In this document: positions 41,098 to 49,134 of the stretch, in pieces
How positions within the stretch are numbered: position 1 is the stretch's first letter
How the letters are laid out: every line of letters begins with the position of its first letter
Notes under the pieces: model-generated
Databases searched by the model: none
What the model was told of the DNA's origin: nothing
Seen by the model: the letters and a program-made list of their open reading frames with translations, nothing else
Assembly (NCBI RefSeq): GCF_039522605.1
Contig: NZ_BAAADS010000003.1
Coordinates: forward strand, 1-64,000
Reading direction: 5' to 3'
DNA: 64,000 nucleotides
Source of the DNA: Lentibacillus siamensis
GTDB taxonomy: Bacteria > Bacillota > Bacilli > Bacillales > Amphibacillaceae
Translations under genes and position numbers: made by a program

Positions 41098-41185
41098 AAA
41101 GAAGTCAGATGTGATTAAAATCATTTCAAAAACGACAATTATATGTTTAAATAAAGTTAGGAATGATGAAGGAGGTTTTTTGGTC

Positions 41186-41497
41186 ATGGACGAAGCGCTG
41201 AAGGAAAATATAATGGGCGCGCTGGAGAATGTTATCGACCCTGAGTTGGGTATTGATATCGTAAATCTGGGCCTTATCTATGATGCTGACCTGGGCGATG
41301 ATGGTATTTGCACCGTCACAATGACGTTAACGGCTATGGGCTGCCCGCTCGCCGGTCATATAGAACAGGACGTCAAGCGTGCACTTTCTGATATACCGGA
41401 AATTCAGGAAAGCAGAGTGAATATTGTTTGGGATCCGCCATGGGGCAAAGATAAAATGTCACGTTACGCTAAAATTGCACTGGGCATCCCTGATTGA
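41186..41497 (+). CDS. yitW: MIP18/DUF59 family protein (YitW-like, SufT-related)
   Basis: A 103-residue DUF59 protein: ENVIDPELGIDIVNLGLIYD near 13-32 and TMTLTAMGCPLAGHIEQDV near 45 with the conserved Cys. SufT/PaaD-type proteins help Fe-S cluster maturation. I choose ATG 41186, with GAAGGAGG upstream; the open frame from 41081 would include the yitV stop region. It completes the yit synteny block. Confidence 0.92.
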   Translation: MDEALKENIMGALENVIDPELGIDIVNLGLIYDADLGDDGICTVTMTLTAMGCPLAGHIEQDVKRALSDIPEIQESRVNIVWDPPWGKDKMSRYAKIALGIPD

Positions 41498-41537
41498 TGC
41501 ATAAAGACGAGGTTGGTTCATCTGAAATGGATCGACC

Positions 41538-41617
41538 TTTTTTTGTAACGTCAGAAAGTATAAATTATGGTTTATAAGAAAACTTCGGTAATCGCTGTAG
41601 GACGAGCCTTATGCTTA
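41538..41617 (+). repeat. Dispersed repeat, copy B
   Basis: TTTTTTTGTAACGTCAGAAA, GTATAAATTATGG, TTATAAGAAAACTTCGGTAA and TCGCTGTAGGACGAGCC. It matches copy A at 36272-36364 in opposite orientation, with small indels. The two copies bracket 5.2 kb containing the whole yitS-yitW block. Confidence 0.7.
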
Positions 41618-41640
41618 GATAGAACAAAAGAGGTAATTAC

Positions 41641-42147
41641 ATGCAGATTTGTCAAATAGCTGGGTATAAAAATTCCGGAAAAACCACACTGATGAACGAA
41701 TTGATTGGGTATTTTTTCGAAACAGGTGTCAGAGTGGGGACGCTGAAACATCATGGACATGGCGGGGAACCTGATCTGGGAAAGCCAACCGACAGCAGGC
41801 AGCATCTGGATTCGGGTGCTGTTATGAGCGGTGTGCAGGGTGAAACGATTTCCCAGTTCACGCTGAAAATGCCGCTGGACCTTGATGAACTGGTTCAGCT
41901 GTACAGCAGCATGCCTGTTGATTTGCTGCTGATTGAAGGGTTTAAAAAAGCGGCATACCCTAAATTCGTTCTCGTACGAAACAGTGAAGATCTGATGCTG
42001 ATTGATGAACTATCCAACGTTATGGCTGCGGGGAGCTGGGATACGGCATTGCTGGACGGGCTGAATGTACCGGTGTTTGATCTGCACAGGATGCAGGAAA
42101 ATTTGCCCTGGTTGGCCGCGTATATAAGAAGGTGTTCGAATGAATAA
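41641..42147 (+). CDS. mobB: Molybdopterin-guanine dinucleotide biosynthesis protein MobB
   Basis: A 168-residue P-loop GTPase-like protein. Walker A is GYKNSGKTTLMN at residues 8-19; KHHGHGGEPDLGKPTDSRQH is the MobB signature near 40, and LLIEGFKKAAYPK is near 98. It helps MobA attach GMP to molybdopterin. It overlaps moaE by eight bases, and moaE overlaps moaD, forming one translationally coupled unit. GAGGTAATTAC is a weak site for ATG 41641. Confidence 0.92.
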   Translation: MQICQIAGYKNSGKTTLMNELIGYFFETGVRVGTLKHHGHGGEPDLGKPTDSRQHLDSGAVMSGVQGETISQFTLKMPLDLDELVQLYSSMPVDLLLIEGFKKAAYPKFVLVRNSEDLMLIDELSNVMAAGSWDTALLDGLNVPVFDLHRMQENLPWLAAYIRRCSNE

Positions 42148-42613
42148 AAAGTTTTGGATTACAGATAAACCAATTAACATCGATGAATGTATTGAAAAGG
42201 TCGTTCGTCCTGATGCCGGCGCCGTGAACACGTTTATTGGAACGGTTCGTGAATTTACGAAAGGGAAGCGGACACTGTATCTCGAGTATCAGGCGTATGT
42301 TCCAATGGCGGAAAAAATGCTTCGGCAAATTGGGGAGGAGATCCGTGAGAAGTGGACAGACGCTGATACGGTAATTGCCCACCGTACAGGGCATCTGGAT
42401 ATATCGGATGTGGCTGTCGTGATTGCTGTGTCAACTCCCCACCGAAATGATGCATTTGAAGCAAGCCGTTATGCGATTGAACGAATTAAGGAAATGGTTC
42501 CCATCTGGAAAAAAGAACATTGGGAAGATGGAACGAAATGGATAGGAAATCAAAAGGAAAATACATCCTATCATGAGGGAATTCCGAATGAGGAGGAAAT
42601 GCGCAATGGTTGA
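42140..42613 (+). CDS. moaE: Molybdopterin synthase catalytic subunit MoaE
   Basis: A 157-residue MoaE, which builds the dithiolene of molybdopterin using sulfur from MoaD thiocarboxylate. GAVNTFIGTVREFTKGKRTL near 27, LEYQAYVPMAEKML near 51, VIAHRTGHLDISDVAVVIAV near 80 and the lysine-bearing PIWKKEHWEDG near 118 fit the family. Overlaps both neighbours. Confidence 0.94.
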   Translation: MNKKFWITDKPINIDECIEKVVRPDAGAVNTFIGTVREFTKGKRTLYLEYQAYVPMAEKMLRQIGEEIREKWTDADTVIAHRTGHLDISDVAVVIAVSTPHRNDAFEASRYAIERIKEMVPIWKKEHWEDGTKWIGNQKENTSYHEGIPNEEEMRNG

Positions 42614-42839
42614 TGTGTTATTTTTTGCGGAGCTTCAGGACGCTGCAGGCAGCAACAAGGTTTCCCTTGAAGCAAACGGTCTGACATTGACGGAATTGAA
42701 AAAAAACCTGGTAAGCACGTATGAGCTGAATAGTTTGGACAAGGCGATGATTGCTGTCAATGAAGAATATGCCCAGAATGATGTGGTATTGCAGACGGGC
42801 GATGTTGTGGCGTTTATTCCACCGGTAAGCGGCGGCTGA
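42606..42839 (+). CDS. moaD: Molybdopterin synthase sulfur carrier MoaD
   Basis: A 77-residue ubiquitin-like protein ending in PPVSGG; the terminal Gly-Gly is the thiocarboxylation site. I choose ATG 42606 (GAGGAGG at 42589-42595), overlapping the moaE end by eight bases. moaA, moaC, moeA and moeB are not in this window, so the rest of the pathway must be elsewhere. Confidence 0.93.
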   Translation: MVDVLFFAELQDAAGSNKVSLEANGLTLTELKKNLVSTYELNSLDKAMIAVNEEYAQNDVVLQTGDVVAFIPPVSGG

Positions 42840-42930
42840 TTTTGCTGTGCAGTTCGATGCAAAGGTGAAATACCGATAGAAGTCGCAATTTCGCCGATGG
42901 AATAATGACGGATATTTTTAATATGTAAAC

Positions 42931-42968
42931 AACATCGGCACGGCTTCTAAACCGTGCCGATGTTTAAA
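42931..42968 (+). terminator. Terminator of the mobB-moaE-moaD operon
   Basis: AACATCGGCACGG (42931-42943) and its perfect complement CCGTGCCGATGTT (42952-42964), then TAAAAA. Confidence 0.8.
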
Positions 42969-42971
42969 AAT

Positions 42972-43094
42972 CGCGCATAAAGGTGCTGAAAGCGATCATA
43001 TATCATTCGTATTCGCGCATATATGGTGTGAAACCGAGCATATCACCCTCAAAAACGAGCATATACCTCAATCCGAACATGTTTAGCTCAATTT
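42972..43094. repeat. 21-bp phased array, unit core CGMGCATAT
   Basis: CGCGCATAA at 42972, CGATCATAT at 42993, CGCGCATAT at 43014, CGAGCATAT at 43035 and 43056 (all 21 bp apart), then CGAACATG at 43074. Nothing else is seen between the two terminators. Confidence 0.7.
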
Positions 43095-43111
43095 CGGCAG
43101 GAGTAATAAAA

Positions 43112-43138
43112 AAATCCCACCTCCTTTAGGCGGGATTT
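43112..43138 (-). terminator. Terminator of the Crp/Fnr gene
   Basis: AAATCCC (43112-43118) and GGGATTT (43132-43138); on the minus strand it is followed by a run of Ts. Confidence 0.8.
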
Positions 43139-43142
43139 ACTT

Positions 43143-43838
43143 CTATGAAAATAATTCGTCTTCCAGTGCTTCGGTATTTAAAACATATGCGCCGGATTTA
43201 TCGGTTGCGATGAGCTGCTGTTTTTTCAGCTGTGTCAGGGTGCGGCTGACGGTTTCACGGCTGGAGCCAATCATGTTGGCAAGATCACGATTCGTAAAAT
43301 GCGTTTTGATTTTCATCAGATTGTCGTTTGTTTCCTTTCCATAGTCCTTGGCAAGGCGCAGCAGCAGCATGATAATTTGTTCATACGTATTGTGAAGAAT
43401 TTTTTCTTCCAGACGGTTATGAAGATCCATGATGATATCCCCAAGAACGCGGAACAGTTTTACACAGATTTCCGGGTGGTTGATCAGAAAGTTTTCGAAT
43501 GCCTTAATCGGAATATAGATTAGGATGGCATCCTCGATTACTTCTGCATGGGCCGGATAGTCATCCTGTCTGAAGAAACCCTGGTGGGGGAACATGTCGC
43601 CCGGCTGCAGCACATTGACAATCTGTTCTTTCCCATGAAAATCAGTTTTGTATATTTTGATTCGCCCCTGATGGATAAAATAAACGTTCGTCAGTGGATC
43701 ACCTTGCATGAAAATATGGCTGCCGTTCCGATACATACGGTGTTTTGCCAAATCGACAATGGGTTCCATTTCATAATCGGTGAGGTCTTTGAACAACGGA
43801 ATCTTATGTAAAAGTTCCTTGATGGAATGTGTATTCAT
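43143..43838 (-). CDS. Crp/Fnr family transcriptional regulator
   Basis: A 231-residue regulator: cyclic-nucleotide-type beta barrel (HIFMQGDPLTNVYFIHQGRI near 43, then LQPGDMFPHQGFF), dimer helix, and C-terminal helix-turn-helix FTNRDLANMIGSSRETVSRT near 177-196. The N-terminal Fe-S cysteine cluster of Fnr is absent, so it is not an Fnr-type oxygen sensor. The start at 43838 follows AGGGGGC. It lies beside molybdopterin genes and a DUF2249 gene, a combination seen around anaerobic respiration loci. A Crp/Fnr-type palindrome lies upstream at 43948. Confidence 0.9.
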   Translation of the reverse strand: MNTHSIKELLHKIPLFKDLTDYEMEPIVDLAKHRMYRNGSHIFMQGDPLTNVYFIHQGRIKIYKTDFHGKEQIVNVLQPGDMFPHQGFFRQDDYPAHAEVIEDAILIYIPIKAFENFLINHPEICVKLFRVLGDIIMDLHNRLEEKILHNTYEQIIMLLLRLAKDYGKETNDNLMKIKTHFTNRDLANMIGSSRETVSRTLTQLKKQQLIATDKSGAYVLNTEALEDELFS

Positions 43839-43947
43839 TTTGATGCCCCCTAACCATATCAATCTATTCTTATTCTATCACTTCCCATTCTTTCGTATAA
43901 TCCTCAATTGTGAAAACTTTTTGAGCGTGACAAACATCATGCCAAGG

Positions 43948-43963
43948 TGTGTTTTTTCTCACT
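43948..43963. promoter_or_regulatory. Crp/Fnr-type palindrome
   Basis: TGTGT-TTTTTC-TCACT fits the TGTGA-N6-TCACA consensus except for the innermost A and outermost A. It lies between the divergent regulator and DUF2249 genes, so it may serve autoregulation, control of DUF2249, or both. Confidence 0.5.
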
Positions 43964-44027
43964 TTAAAAATCTTCAATTATTTATATGATAGAGGTGTTT
44001 CAAAAATTGACTGAGGAGGAATAGAAA

Positions 44028-44267
44028 ATGAATGATACGCAGTTTGCGGTAAAAATACATGCGCCAGATTATGATCCAAGGAATCGTCATCCGAAAATAT
44101 TTGAAACATTTGATTGCCTGGGATCAGGTGAATTCATGGAGCTGTCGAATGATCATGATCCTAAACCGCTCCATTATCAATTAATGATCGAGCGGGAAGA
44201 TACATTTACATGGGAATACTTGGAGAATGGACCAAAGATGTGGCGTGTGGCAATCGGCAAAAAATAG
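44028..44267 (+). CDS. DUF2249 domain protein
   Basis: A 79-residue small cytosolic protein: KIHAPDYDPRNRHPKIFETF, GSGEFMELSNDHDPKPLHYQ and TWEYLENGPKMWRVAIGKK, the pattern of DUF2249 (TusA-like fold). Such genes are often found with nitric-oxide or nitrate respiration genes and Fnr-type control. GAGGAGG precedes ATG 44028. Divergent from the Crp/Fnr gene with a candidate palindrome between. Confidence 0.85.
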   Translation: MNDTQFAVKIHAPDYDPRNRHPKIFETFDCLGSGEFMELSNDHDPKPLHYQLMIEREDTFTWEYLENGPKMWRVAIGKK

Positions 44268-44362
44268 AGAAGTAGGCCCCTGAAGCGAAGGGTTCCTTTA
44301 ACCTGACAATGAATGCCTTCAGCTATTTGCATGGCGTGGGAAACGAAGAACCGCTGACAGCT

Positions 44363-44395
44363 AAAACTTCCAGTAGTGGACTTACTGGAAGTTTT
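44363..44395. terminator. Terminator between DUF2249 and yrhK-like genes
   Basis: AAAACTTCCAGTA (44363-44375) and TACTGGAAGTTTT (44383-44395), perfect 13-bp stem. The right arm lies in the coding end of the minus-strand gene. Confidence 0.85.
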
Positions 44396-44666
44396 CCTGC
44401 TGTGATTTTTTGACCCGGGAAAAATGGATGGCGTGTATAATTTTAATGACGGGCCTTGCCAATAATTGCGCACTTCCGATAATAAATAGAATAATTCCGG
44501 CTGTTTTCAACGGTTCAAACAAGAAAAAGGCACTGCCGATTAAAAATTCCAGTCCCAATGTAAGGTCATTGATCAGTGCAATATAGCGGTATTTTTTACT
44601 GAACGATAATTCAAATGTTCCAACGTGAATGTCCAGAAATTGTTGTTCGTCTTCAATGAAGCTCAT
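44382..44666 (-). CDS. YrhK domain membrane protein
   Basis: A 94-residue protein with two hydrophobic helices (about 30-50 and 56-72). RYIALINDLTLGLEFLIGSA, FFLFEPLKTAGIILFIIGSA and QLLARPVIKIIHAIH match the YrhK-like domain. Its ribosome site GGAGGG lies in the 3' arm of the hairpin at 44672-44704, so the hairpin could limit its translation. Confidence 0.82.
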   Translation of the reverse strand: MSFIEDEQQFLDIHVGTFELSFSKKYRYIALINDLTLGLEFLIGSAFFLFEPLKTAGIILFIIGSAQLLARPVIKIIHAIHFSRVKKSQQENFQ

Positions 44667-44671
44667 AAAAA

Positions 44672-44704
44672 TCCCTCCACAATACAGATACCCTTGTGGA
44701 GGGA
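44672..44704 (-). terminator. Terminator after uppP, overlapping the next ribosome site
   Basis: TCCCTCCACAA (44672-44682) and TTGTGGAGGGA (44694-44704), perfect 11-bp stem followed on the minus strand by TTTTT. GGAGGG of the stem is also the ribosome site of the yrhK-like gene. Confidence 0.8.
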
Positions 44705-44716
44705 CGTTAAAACGAA

Positions 44717-45538
44717 CTACAGGAATAGAATAACGAGTATTCCTACAATCAAGCAGTAAAATGTGAAGTATTTTAGATTACCGCGTTTCATGATGTTCAT
44801 GAACCAGCGCAGGGAATAATAGGTCGCCAGGATTGATGCCGCAAAGGCCAAAATTAACGGTATGGCCAGTCCACTTAAATTGTCATTGCCGACGATATCC
44901 CCAACGGAAAGCACGGTTATTCCCAAACTGACCGGGATGTACAGTAAGAATGAAAATCGCAGTGCCGTTTCAATTTTCATGCCGACAAGCATCGAAGCAA
45001 CAATCGTCGCACCTGAACGGCTTATACCTGGGATTAGGGCAACAGACTGAGCCAAGCCAACAATAATTGCATCCTTGACAGTTATTTCACTGTCATTTTT
45101 TCTGCCGCGTAAGTTGCGAATGATCCATAAGGCAATCCCTGTTATGAGAAGGGTAAATCCTACTACAGTTACTGTACTAAGTTCTTCTTCAATGTAGTCT
45201 TCAAATAACAACCCCAGTATACCTGTTGGAATCGTTGCAATTACGAGATACAGAATAAACTGAAAATCGCCTATTGCATCACTGTCTTTCGTTGTCATGT
45301 AACGAAGTCCGTTTTGAATCAAACGGAAAATATCTTTGCGGTAAATGATCAACACAGCAAGAAGCGAACCGAAGTTTACCAGTATCTCAAAGGAAAGCCC
45401 CGCAATTTCTATCCCGAATATTTTTTGCAAAATAACAAGATGGCCGCTTGATGAAATGGGAATTGGTTCGGTAAATCCTTGTACAAGTCCAAGAAATAAG
45501 TATTTTATCAGCAGCCAGATTTCTGTTATGGTGTCCAT
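44717..45538 (-). CDS. uppP: Undecaprenyl-diphosphatase UppP (BacA)
   Basis: A 273-residue integral membrane phosphatase that recycles undecaprenyl pyrophosphate for peptidoglycan synthesis and confers bacitracin tolerance. The motif GFTEPIPISSSGHLVIL near 22-38 (catalytic Glu and Ser) and ALIPGISRSGATIVASML near 170-187 (catalytic Arg) are intact. Eight helices predicted. The start at 45538 follows AGGAGG. Confidence 0.95.
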   Translation of the reverse strand: MDTITEIWLLIKYLFLGLVQGFTEPIPISSSGHLVILQKIFGIEIAGLSFEILVNFGSLLAVLIIYRKDIFRLIQNGLRYMTTKDSDAIGDFQFILYLVIATIPTGILGLLFEDYIEEELSTVTVVGFTLLITGIALWIIRNLRGRKNDSEITVKDAIIVGLAQSVALIPGISRSGATIVASMLVGMKIETALRFSFLLYIPVSLGITVLSVGDIVGNDNLSGLAIPLILAFAASILATYYSLRWFMNIMKRGNLKYFTFYCLIVGILVILFL

Positions 45539-45629
45539 TTAGTTTGCCTCCTGGTATATATTTTCACCCCCGGACAAATCACCAACCGTTAAACCATTGA
45601 ATAGGCTGATTGGTGAGGAGGTTGAAAAT

Positions 45630-45944
45630 ATGAATCATCATTATCAACATATATACGATCAATGTAAGGACCATATGCATTCCTATGTACTCGTTGAATT
45701 GAACGATGGATCTAGTTTTGACGGAATTGTTACCGGTCTGGATAATGAGTACGTTTATTTTGCAGTTCCACTCGAACAGGATAATGGCATGCCGCATGGG
45801 CAACATCACCGTCAGTTCGGCTGGGGCGGCGGTTATAATCCCGGATTTTATGGGTATGGCGGATACCATCGTCCACGCAGATTCCGCCGCCTTATTTTGC
45901 CATTGGCTGCATTGACAGCACTCAGTGTTCTGCCGTGGTACTGA
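45630..45944 (+). CDS. Small Gly/His/Tyr-rich protein with Sm-like N-terminal part
   Basis: A 104-residue protein. Residues 20-55 (VLVELNDGSSFDGIVTGLDN, EYVYFAVPL) look like an Sm/LSm-type beta barrel, followed by a Gly-Tyr-Arg-rich tract (FGWGGGYNPGFYGYGGYHRP) and a hydrophobic end. Similar small proteins in Bacillaceae are unassigned and may be spore-coat related. I choose ATG 45630 with GAGGAGG upstream rather than the open frame from 45597. Confidence 0.65.
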   Translation: MNHHYQHIYDQCKDHMHSYVLVELNDGSSFDGIVTGLDNEYVYFAVPLEQDNGMPHGQHHRQFGWGGGYNPGFYGYGGYHRPRRFRRLILPLAALTALSVLPWY

Positions 45945-45961
45945 ATGACAAACAATGCAAA

Positions 45962-45996
45962 AACCCTTGCCGTTCATCACCTTGAAGGCAAGGGTT
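45962..45996. terminator. Terminator
   Basis: AACCCTTGCC (45962-45971) and GGCAAGGGTT (45987-45996), flanked by AATGCAAA and TTCATTGCA that extend the stem. Confidence 0.8.
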
Positions 45997-46127
45997 CATT
46001 GCAGCAATTAATTTGATTAATTTATCCAGCGTTAACCGGCAAGATGCCCCTCCTTCAACTGAGGGCAGATAAAAAAAGATGTGTTCAGATATCAACTGCC
46101 GATTATATGTGCGATCCGATCAACGGA

Positions 46128-46155
46128 CAATCAGTGGGAAAACCGCTACTGATTG
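46128..46155. repeat. Hairpin before the yjzD-like stop
   Basis: CAATCAGTGG, short A-rich loop, CCGCTACTGATTG, with one bulge. It lies between the Sm-like gene and the convergent yjzD-like gene; on the plus strand AAGTTTT follows. The DNA 46000-46127 holds no gene. Confidence 0.4.
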
Positions 46156-46165
46156 AAGTTTTACG

Positions 46166-46354
46166 TTATTGTTCACGTTCACCTTCACCTTGTTTCAAAA
46201 CGCCTTCACCAAGGAAGAAGACCCCAATGGATAAAACAATGGCCATTGCAATTGTGCTGGTCAGGTTAAATGGAGTGCCGCCCATGCTGGTTAATACATA
46301 GGATATAACACAGCTGATGAGAAATGCCCAAATCAATGGTGCGATAAATCGCAT
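46166..46354 (-). CDS. yjzD: DUF2929 small membrane protein (YjzD-like)
   Basis: A 62-residue protein with two membrane helices (about 5-24 and 32-52) and an acidic tail. RFIAPLIWAFLISCVISYVL resembles YjzD of B. subtilis, which also lies just before yjaU-yjaV-med-fabH. I choose the start at 46354 with GAGGTG upstream; a longer frame runs to 46471 without a site. Confidence 0.75.
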   Translation of the reverse strand: MRFIAPLIWAFLISCVISYVLTSMGGTPFNLTSTIAMAIVLSIGVFFLGEGVLKQGEGEREQ

Positions 46355-46476
46355 TACTAACACCTCGTTTTCATATACTTTCCTCATATAGTTTATCAAA
46401 TTGAATCTAAAAATAAAAGCTTTTATTTGTGCAGCTGAACCAACTGTGAACATTATTTGACAAGGAGGCAACTGGG

Positions 46477-47055
46477 ATGTTTTTAGTAGAAAACTGTTTT
46501 CATTGGATCGGGTTTCACATTGTTGAGTATCTGCTTAATCAGGGATATACTGTTACCGGAAATGATGAAATTAATACAGATGGAAAAGAGCATTTATCCA
46601 TGTTTTTTAGCCGGAATGAAAATTTCACACATGTGGAACAGCAGTCGAATGAAACTGTCTATGACATGCGTATTATGCCAAGTGAAACGGAATTAACGCT
46701 TCATAAAGAAAGCACATCAACGATATATTTGCCGCTCCTGTTTGGGAAGTGGATGCCAATGAATCATAACGGCATGTATTTCCGTCGTAAATTTATCACA
46801 TTTGATTCCGAAGAATTTTTGGAGAAGGCAGTTTATATTGGTGACTTTTTAAAAATTTTTCATCAGTGTATTCGTGCATCAAACTTACCTCCAGTTATAA
46901 AAGTAAAAACAGGGGGGGCAGATGTACCGGATGACAGAAAAGTTGAAAATTCCGTCTTCATCCGAAACAATAGACCTGTTACTGATCGGTTGAAAATAGT
47001 ACAAAATCACTACAAAAAATTCAGTGAATTATACGAATCTAATGAAAATGTATGA
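46477..47055 (+). CDS. yjaV: YjaV-like protein (degenerate NAD-epimerase-like)
   Basis: A 192-residue protein whose first 30 residues (ENCFHWIGFHIVEYLLNQGY, then TVTGND) mimic the Rossmann start of sugar epimerases but lack the GxxGxxG glycines; the rest has no catalytic Y-x3-K. Position before med and fabH agrees with yjaV. AAGGAGG precedes ATG 46477. Function unknown. Confidence 0.75.
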   Translation: MFLVENCFHWIGFHIVEYLLNQGYTVTGNDEINTDGKEHLSMFFSRNENFTHVEQQSNETVYDMRIMPSETELTLHKESTSTIYLPLLFGKWMPMNHNGMYFRRKFITFDSEEFLEKAVYIGDFLKIFHQCIRASNLPPVIKVKTGGADVPDDRKVENSVFIRNNRPVTDRLKIVQNHYKKFSELYESNENV

Positions 47056-47108
47056 TAAACTTTATTTACGAATAGCGGAATTACATCTGGATAGGAGTGC
47101 GGGGTTTG

Positions 47109-48062
47109 ATGAAGTTTTCCATCGTATTGCTGACTGTTATAGGGATTTCCACCATATTGTACGGTTGTACGGGCTATGATGATAACTTGCAAAGAGTGGG
47201 CATGCTGGTTGAGCATTCGGCCCATGATAATGCATGGTCAAGAGAAGGGTATAAAGGTCTTAAGAAAATCAACGAAGAATTTGATGCGGAAGTCTATTAT
47301 AAAGAGGATATTCAGACGAAACAGGAAGTGATTGAAGCCGTAGATGAGTTTTCCGAAAACGGCGTAAACTTGGTCTTTGGACACAGTAATACGTATGGAA
47401 AATACTTTGTTGAAATTGCCCCTTCTTATCCGGAAATACATTTTGTTTATTTTAATGGCGGTGAATTTGGCGATGATGTTACCTCACTTAATTTCAATTC
47501 GCACGCCATGGGATTTTTTGCTGGAATGGTTGCCGGGAAAATGACCGATACGAATGAGGTTGCTGTAATCGGTGCATTTGAATGGCAACCGGAAATTGAA
47601 GGGTTTTACGAAGGGGTAAAATATCAAAACCGTGCAGCTGAAGTAAACATTAAGTATGTGAACAGCTGGAATGATACTAAAAAGGCAATGCAGTTGTATG
47701 AACAATTGCATGACGAGAATGCCGATGTCATTTATCCGACTGGAGATTTATACAGTGCACAAGTTTTAAAGGAAGTGAGCGAAGACGGGGTGTACGGCAT
47801 CGGTTATGTGACGGATCAGTCGTCCATCGATGAAAAGCAGGTGTTGACAAGCACTGTTCAGCACGTTTCGGATTTGTATGTCCGGATTGCTGAAAAATTT
47901 AACGACAACGAACTTCGAGGTGGTGTATTAACCTTTGATTTTCAGGATGGGGTAATTTCAATGGGTGAATTCAGTCCGGAAGTACCGGAAGACTTCCGGG
48001 AAAAGATGAACGAGGCCATCGAATCATACGAGGAGACGGACTTGCTGCCCAATGAGCAGTGA
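47109..48062 (+). CDS. med: BMP-family lipoprotein, competence regulator Med-like
   Basis: A 317-residue lipoprotein with lipobox ILYGC (Cys about 20) and a BMP/PnrA-type periplasmic-binding fold: GMLVEHSAHDNAWSREGYKG near 31, VNLVFGHSNTYGKYF near 92, GMVAGKMTDTNEVAVIGAFE near 140. B. subtilis Med raises comK expression and lies in front of comZ and fabHA. comZ is absent here. AGGAG at 47093-47097 suits ATG 47109 (11 bases) or TTG 47106 (8 bases). Confidence 0.85.
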   Translation: MKFSIVLLTVIGISTILYGCTGYDDNLQRVGMLVEHSAHDNAWSREGYKGLKKINEEFDAEVYYKEDIQTKQEVIEAVDEFSENGVNLVFGHSNTYGKYFVEIAPSYPEIHFVYFNGGEFGDDVTSLNFNSHAMGFFAGMVAGKMTDTNEVAVIGAFEWQPEIEGFYEGVKYQNRAAEVNIKYVNSWNDTKKAMQLYEQLHDENADVIYPTGDLYSAQVLKEVSEDGVYGIGYVTDQSSIDEKQVLTSTVQHVSDLYVRIAEKFNDNELRGGVLTFDFQDGVISMGEFSPEVPEDFREKMNEAIESYEETDLLPNEQ

Positions 48063-48108
48063 GGAATCTGTTGCTATACACTTGCACAGTGTGCAGTTTT
48101 GCATTATT

Positions 48109-48127
48109 ATTAGTACCAAGTCATAAT
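48109..48127 (+). promoter_or_regulatory. FapR operator of fabH-fabF
   Basis: ATTAGTACCAAGTCATAAT closely matches the FapR consensus I know (ATTAGTACCTRGTCYTAAT). It lies 37 bases before fabH. FapR releases when malonyl-CoA rises, turning on the operon. Confidence 0.88.
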
Positions 48128-48163
48128 ATTTGATATTAACTTTAACTATAAGGGGATGGAAAT

Positions 48164-49102
48164 ATGGATGCAGGTTTGTTGGGGACCGGACATTATGTCC
48201 CAGAAAACGTCTTGACAAATCAGGATATGGAAAAGATTGTGGACACGAATGATGAATGGATCCGGACAAGAACAGGCATCGAAGAACGACGGATCGCCAG
48301 TGATGATGTGGATACTTCCGATATGGCTTTTTTCGCTGCTCAAAATGCACTTAACGAAGCAAATATGACGGCAGAGGATTTAGATATGATTCTGGTGGCA
48401 ACGGTTACCCCGGATACACCTTTTCCATCTGTGGCATGTATGCTTCAGGACCGTCTTGGCGCAGGGAAAGTTGCCGCAATGGATATTAGTGCAGCCTGTT
48501 CCGGGTTCATGTACGGAATGGTAACAGCCAAACAGTTTATTGAAACAAAAGCCTATAAAAATATTCTCGTTGTAGGTGTGGAAAAATTGTCCAAAATTAC
48601 AGACTGGTCTGATCGGAATACCTGTGTCCTATTTGGAGATGGAGCAGGAGCGGCGGTCGTCGGCCCGGTTTCTGAAGGAAAAGGGATTTTATCGTTTGAA
48701 CTCGGAGCAGACGGTTCAGGTGGTAAAGAACTTTATCAGGATAAAAATAATCACCTGCAGATGAACGGCCGGGAAGTGTTCAAATTTGCTGTGCGGCAAA
48801 TGCCGGAATCATCGGTAAATGTCATTGAACAACTTGGCTATAATAAAGAAGATGTTGATTACTTGATACCGCACCAGGCAAACATCCGGATAATGGAATC
48901 CGCCCGCGAACGACTTGGCATTTCGAAGGACAAAATGGCCGATTCCATTAAAAAGTACGGAAATAATTCATCAGCTTCCATTCCAATTGCTTTGTCTGAA
49001 GCTGTCCGGGATGGTAAAATAAAAGATAACGATTTAGTCGTGATGGTAGGTTTCGGCGGAGGTTTGACATGGGGTGCTGTTGCACTTCGCTGGGGCAAAT
49101 AA
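48164..49102 (+). CDS. fabH: 3-oxoacyl-ACP synthase III (FabH)
   Basis: A 312-residue initiating condensing enzyme. Cys112 in AACSGFMYG, His about 237 in PHQANIR, and Asn about 267 in GNNSSASIP form the active site. Linked to fabF 32 bases downstream under one FapR operator, as in B. subtilis fabHA-fabF. AAGGGGATGG precedes ATG 48164. Confidence 0.96.
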   Translation: MDAGLLGTGHYVPENVLTNQDMEKIVDTNDEWIRTRTGIEERRIASDDVDTSDMAFFAAQNALNEANMTAEDLDMILVATVTPDTPFPSVACMLQDRLGAGKVAAMDISAACSGFMYGMVTAKQFIETKAYKNILVVGVEKLSKITDWSDRNTCVLFGDGAGAAVVGPVSEGKGILSFELGADGSGGKELYQDKNNHLQMNGREVFKFAVRQMPESSVNVIEQLGYNKEDVDYLIPHQANIRIMESARERLGISKDKMADSIKKYGNNSSASIPIALSEAVRDGKIKDNDLVVMVGFGGGLTWGAVALRWGK

Positions 49103-49134
49103 AAACGCAGTATATCTCATAGGAGGAGTACGAA

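Noticed and set aside
43885..43932. Second Crp/Fnr site around TTGTGAAAACTTTTTGAGCG
   Set aside because: Only one half-site (TGTGA) is present; the other side does not match.
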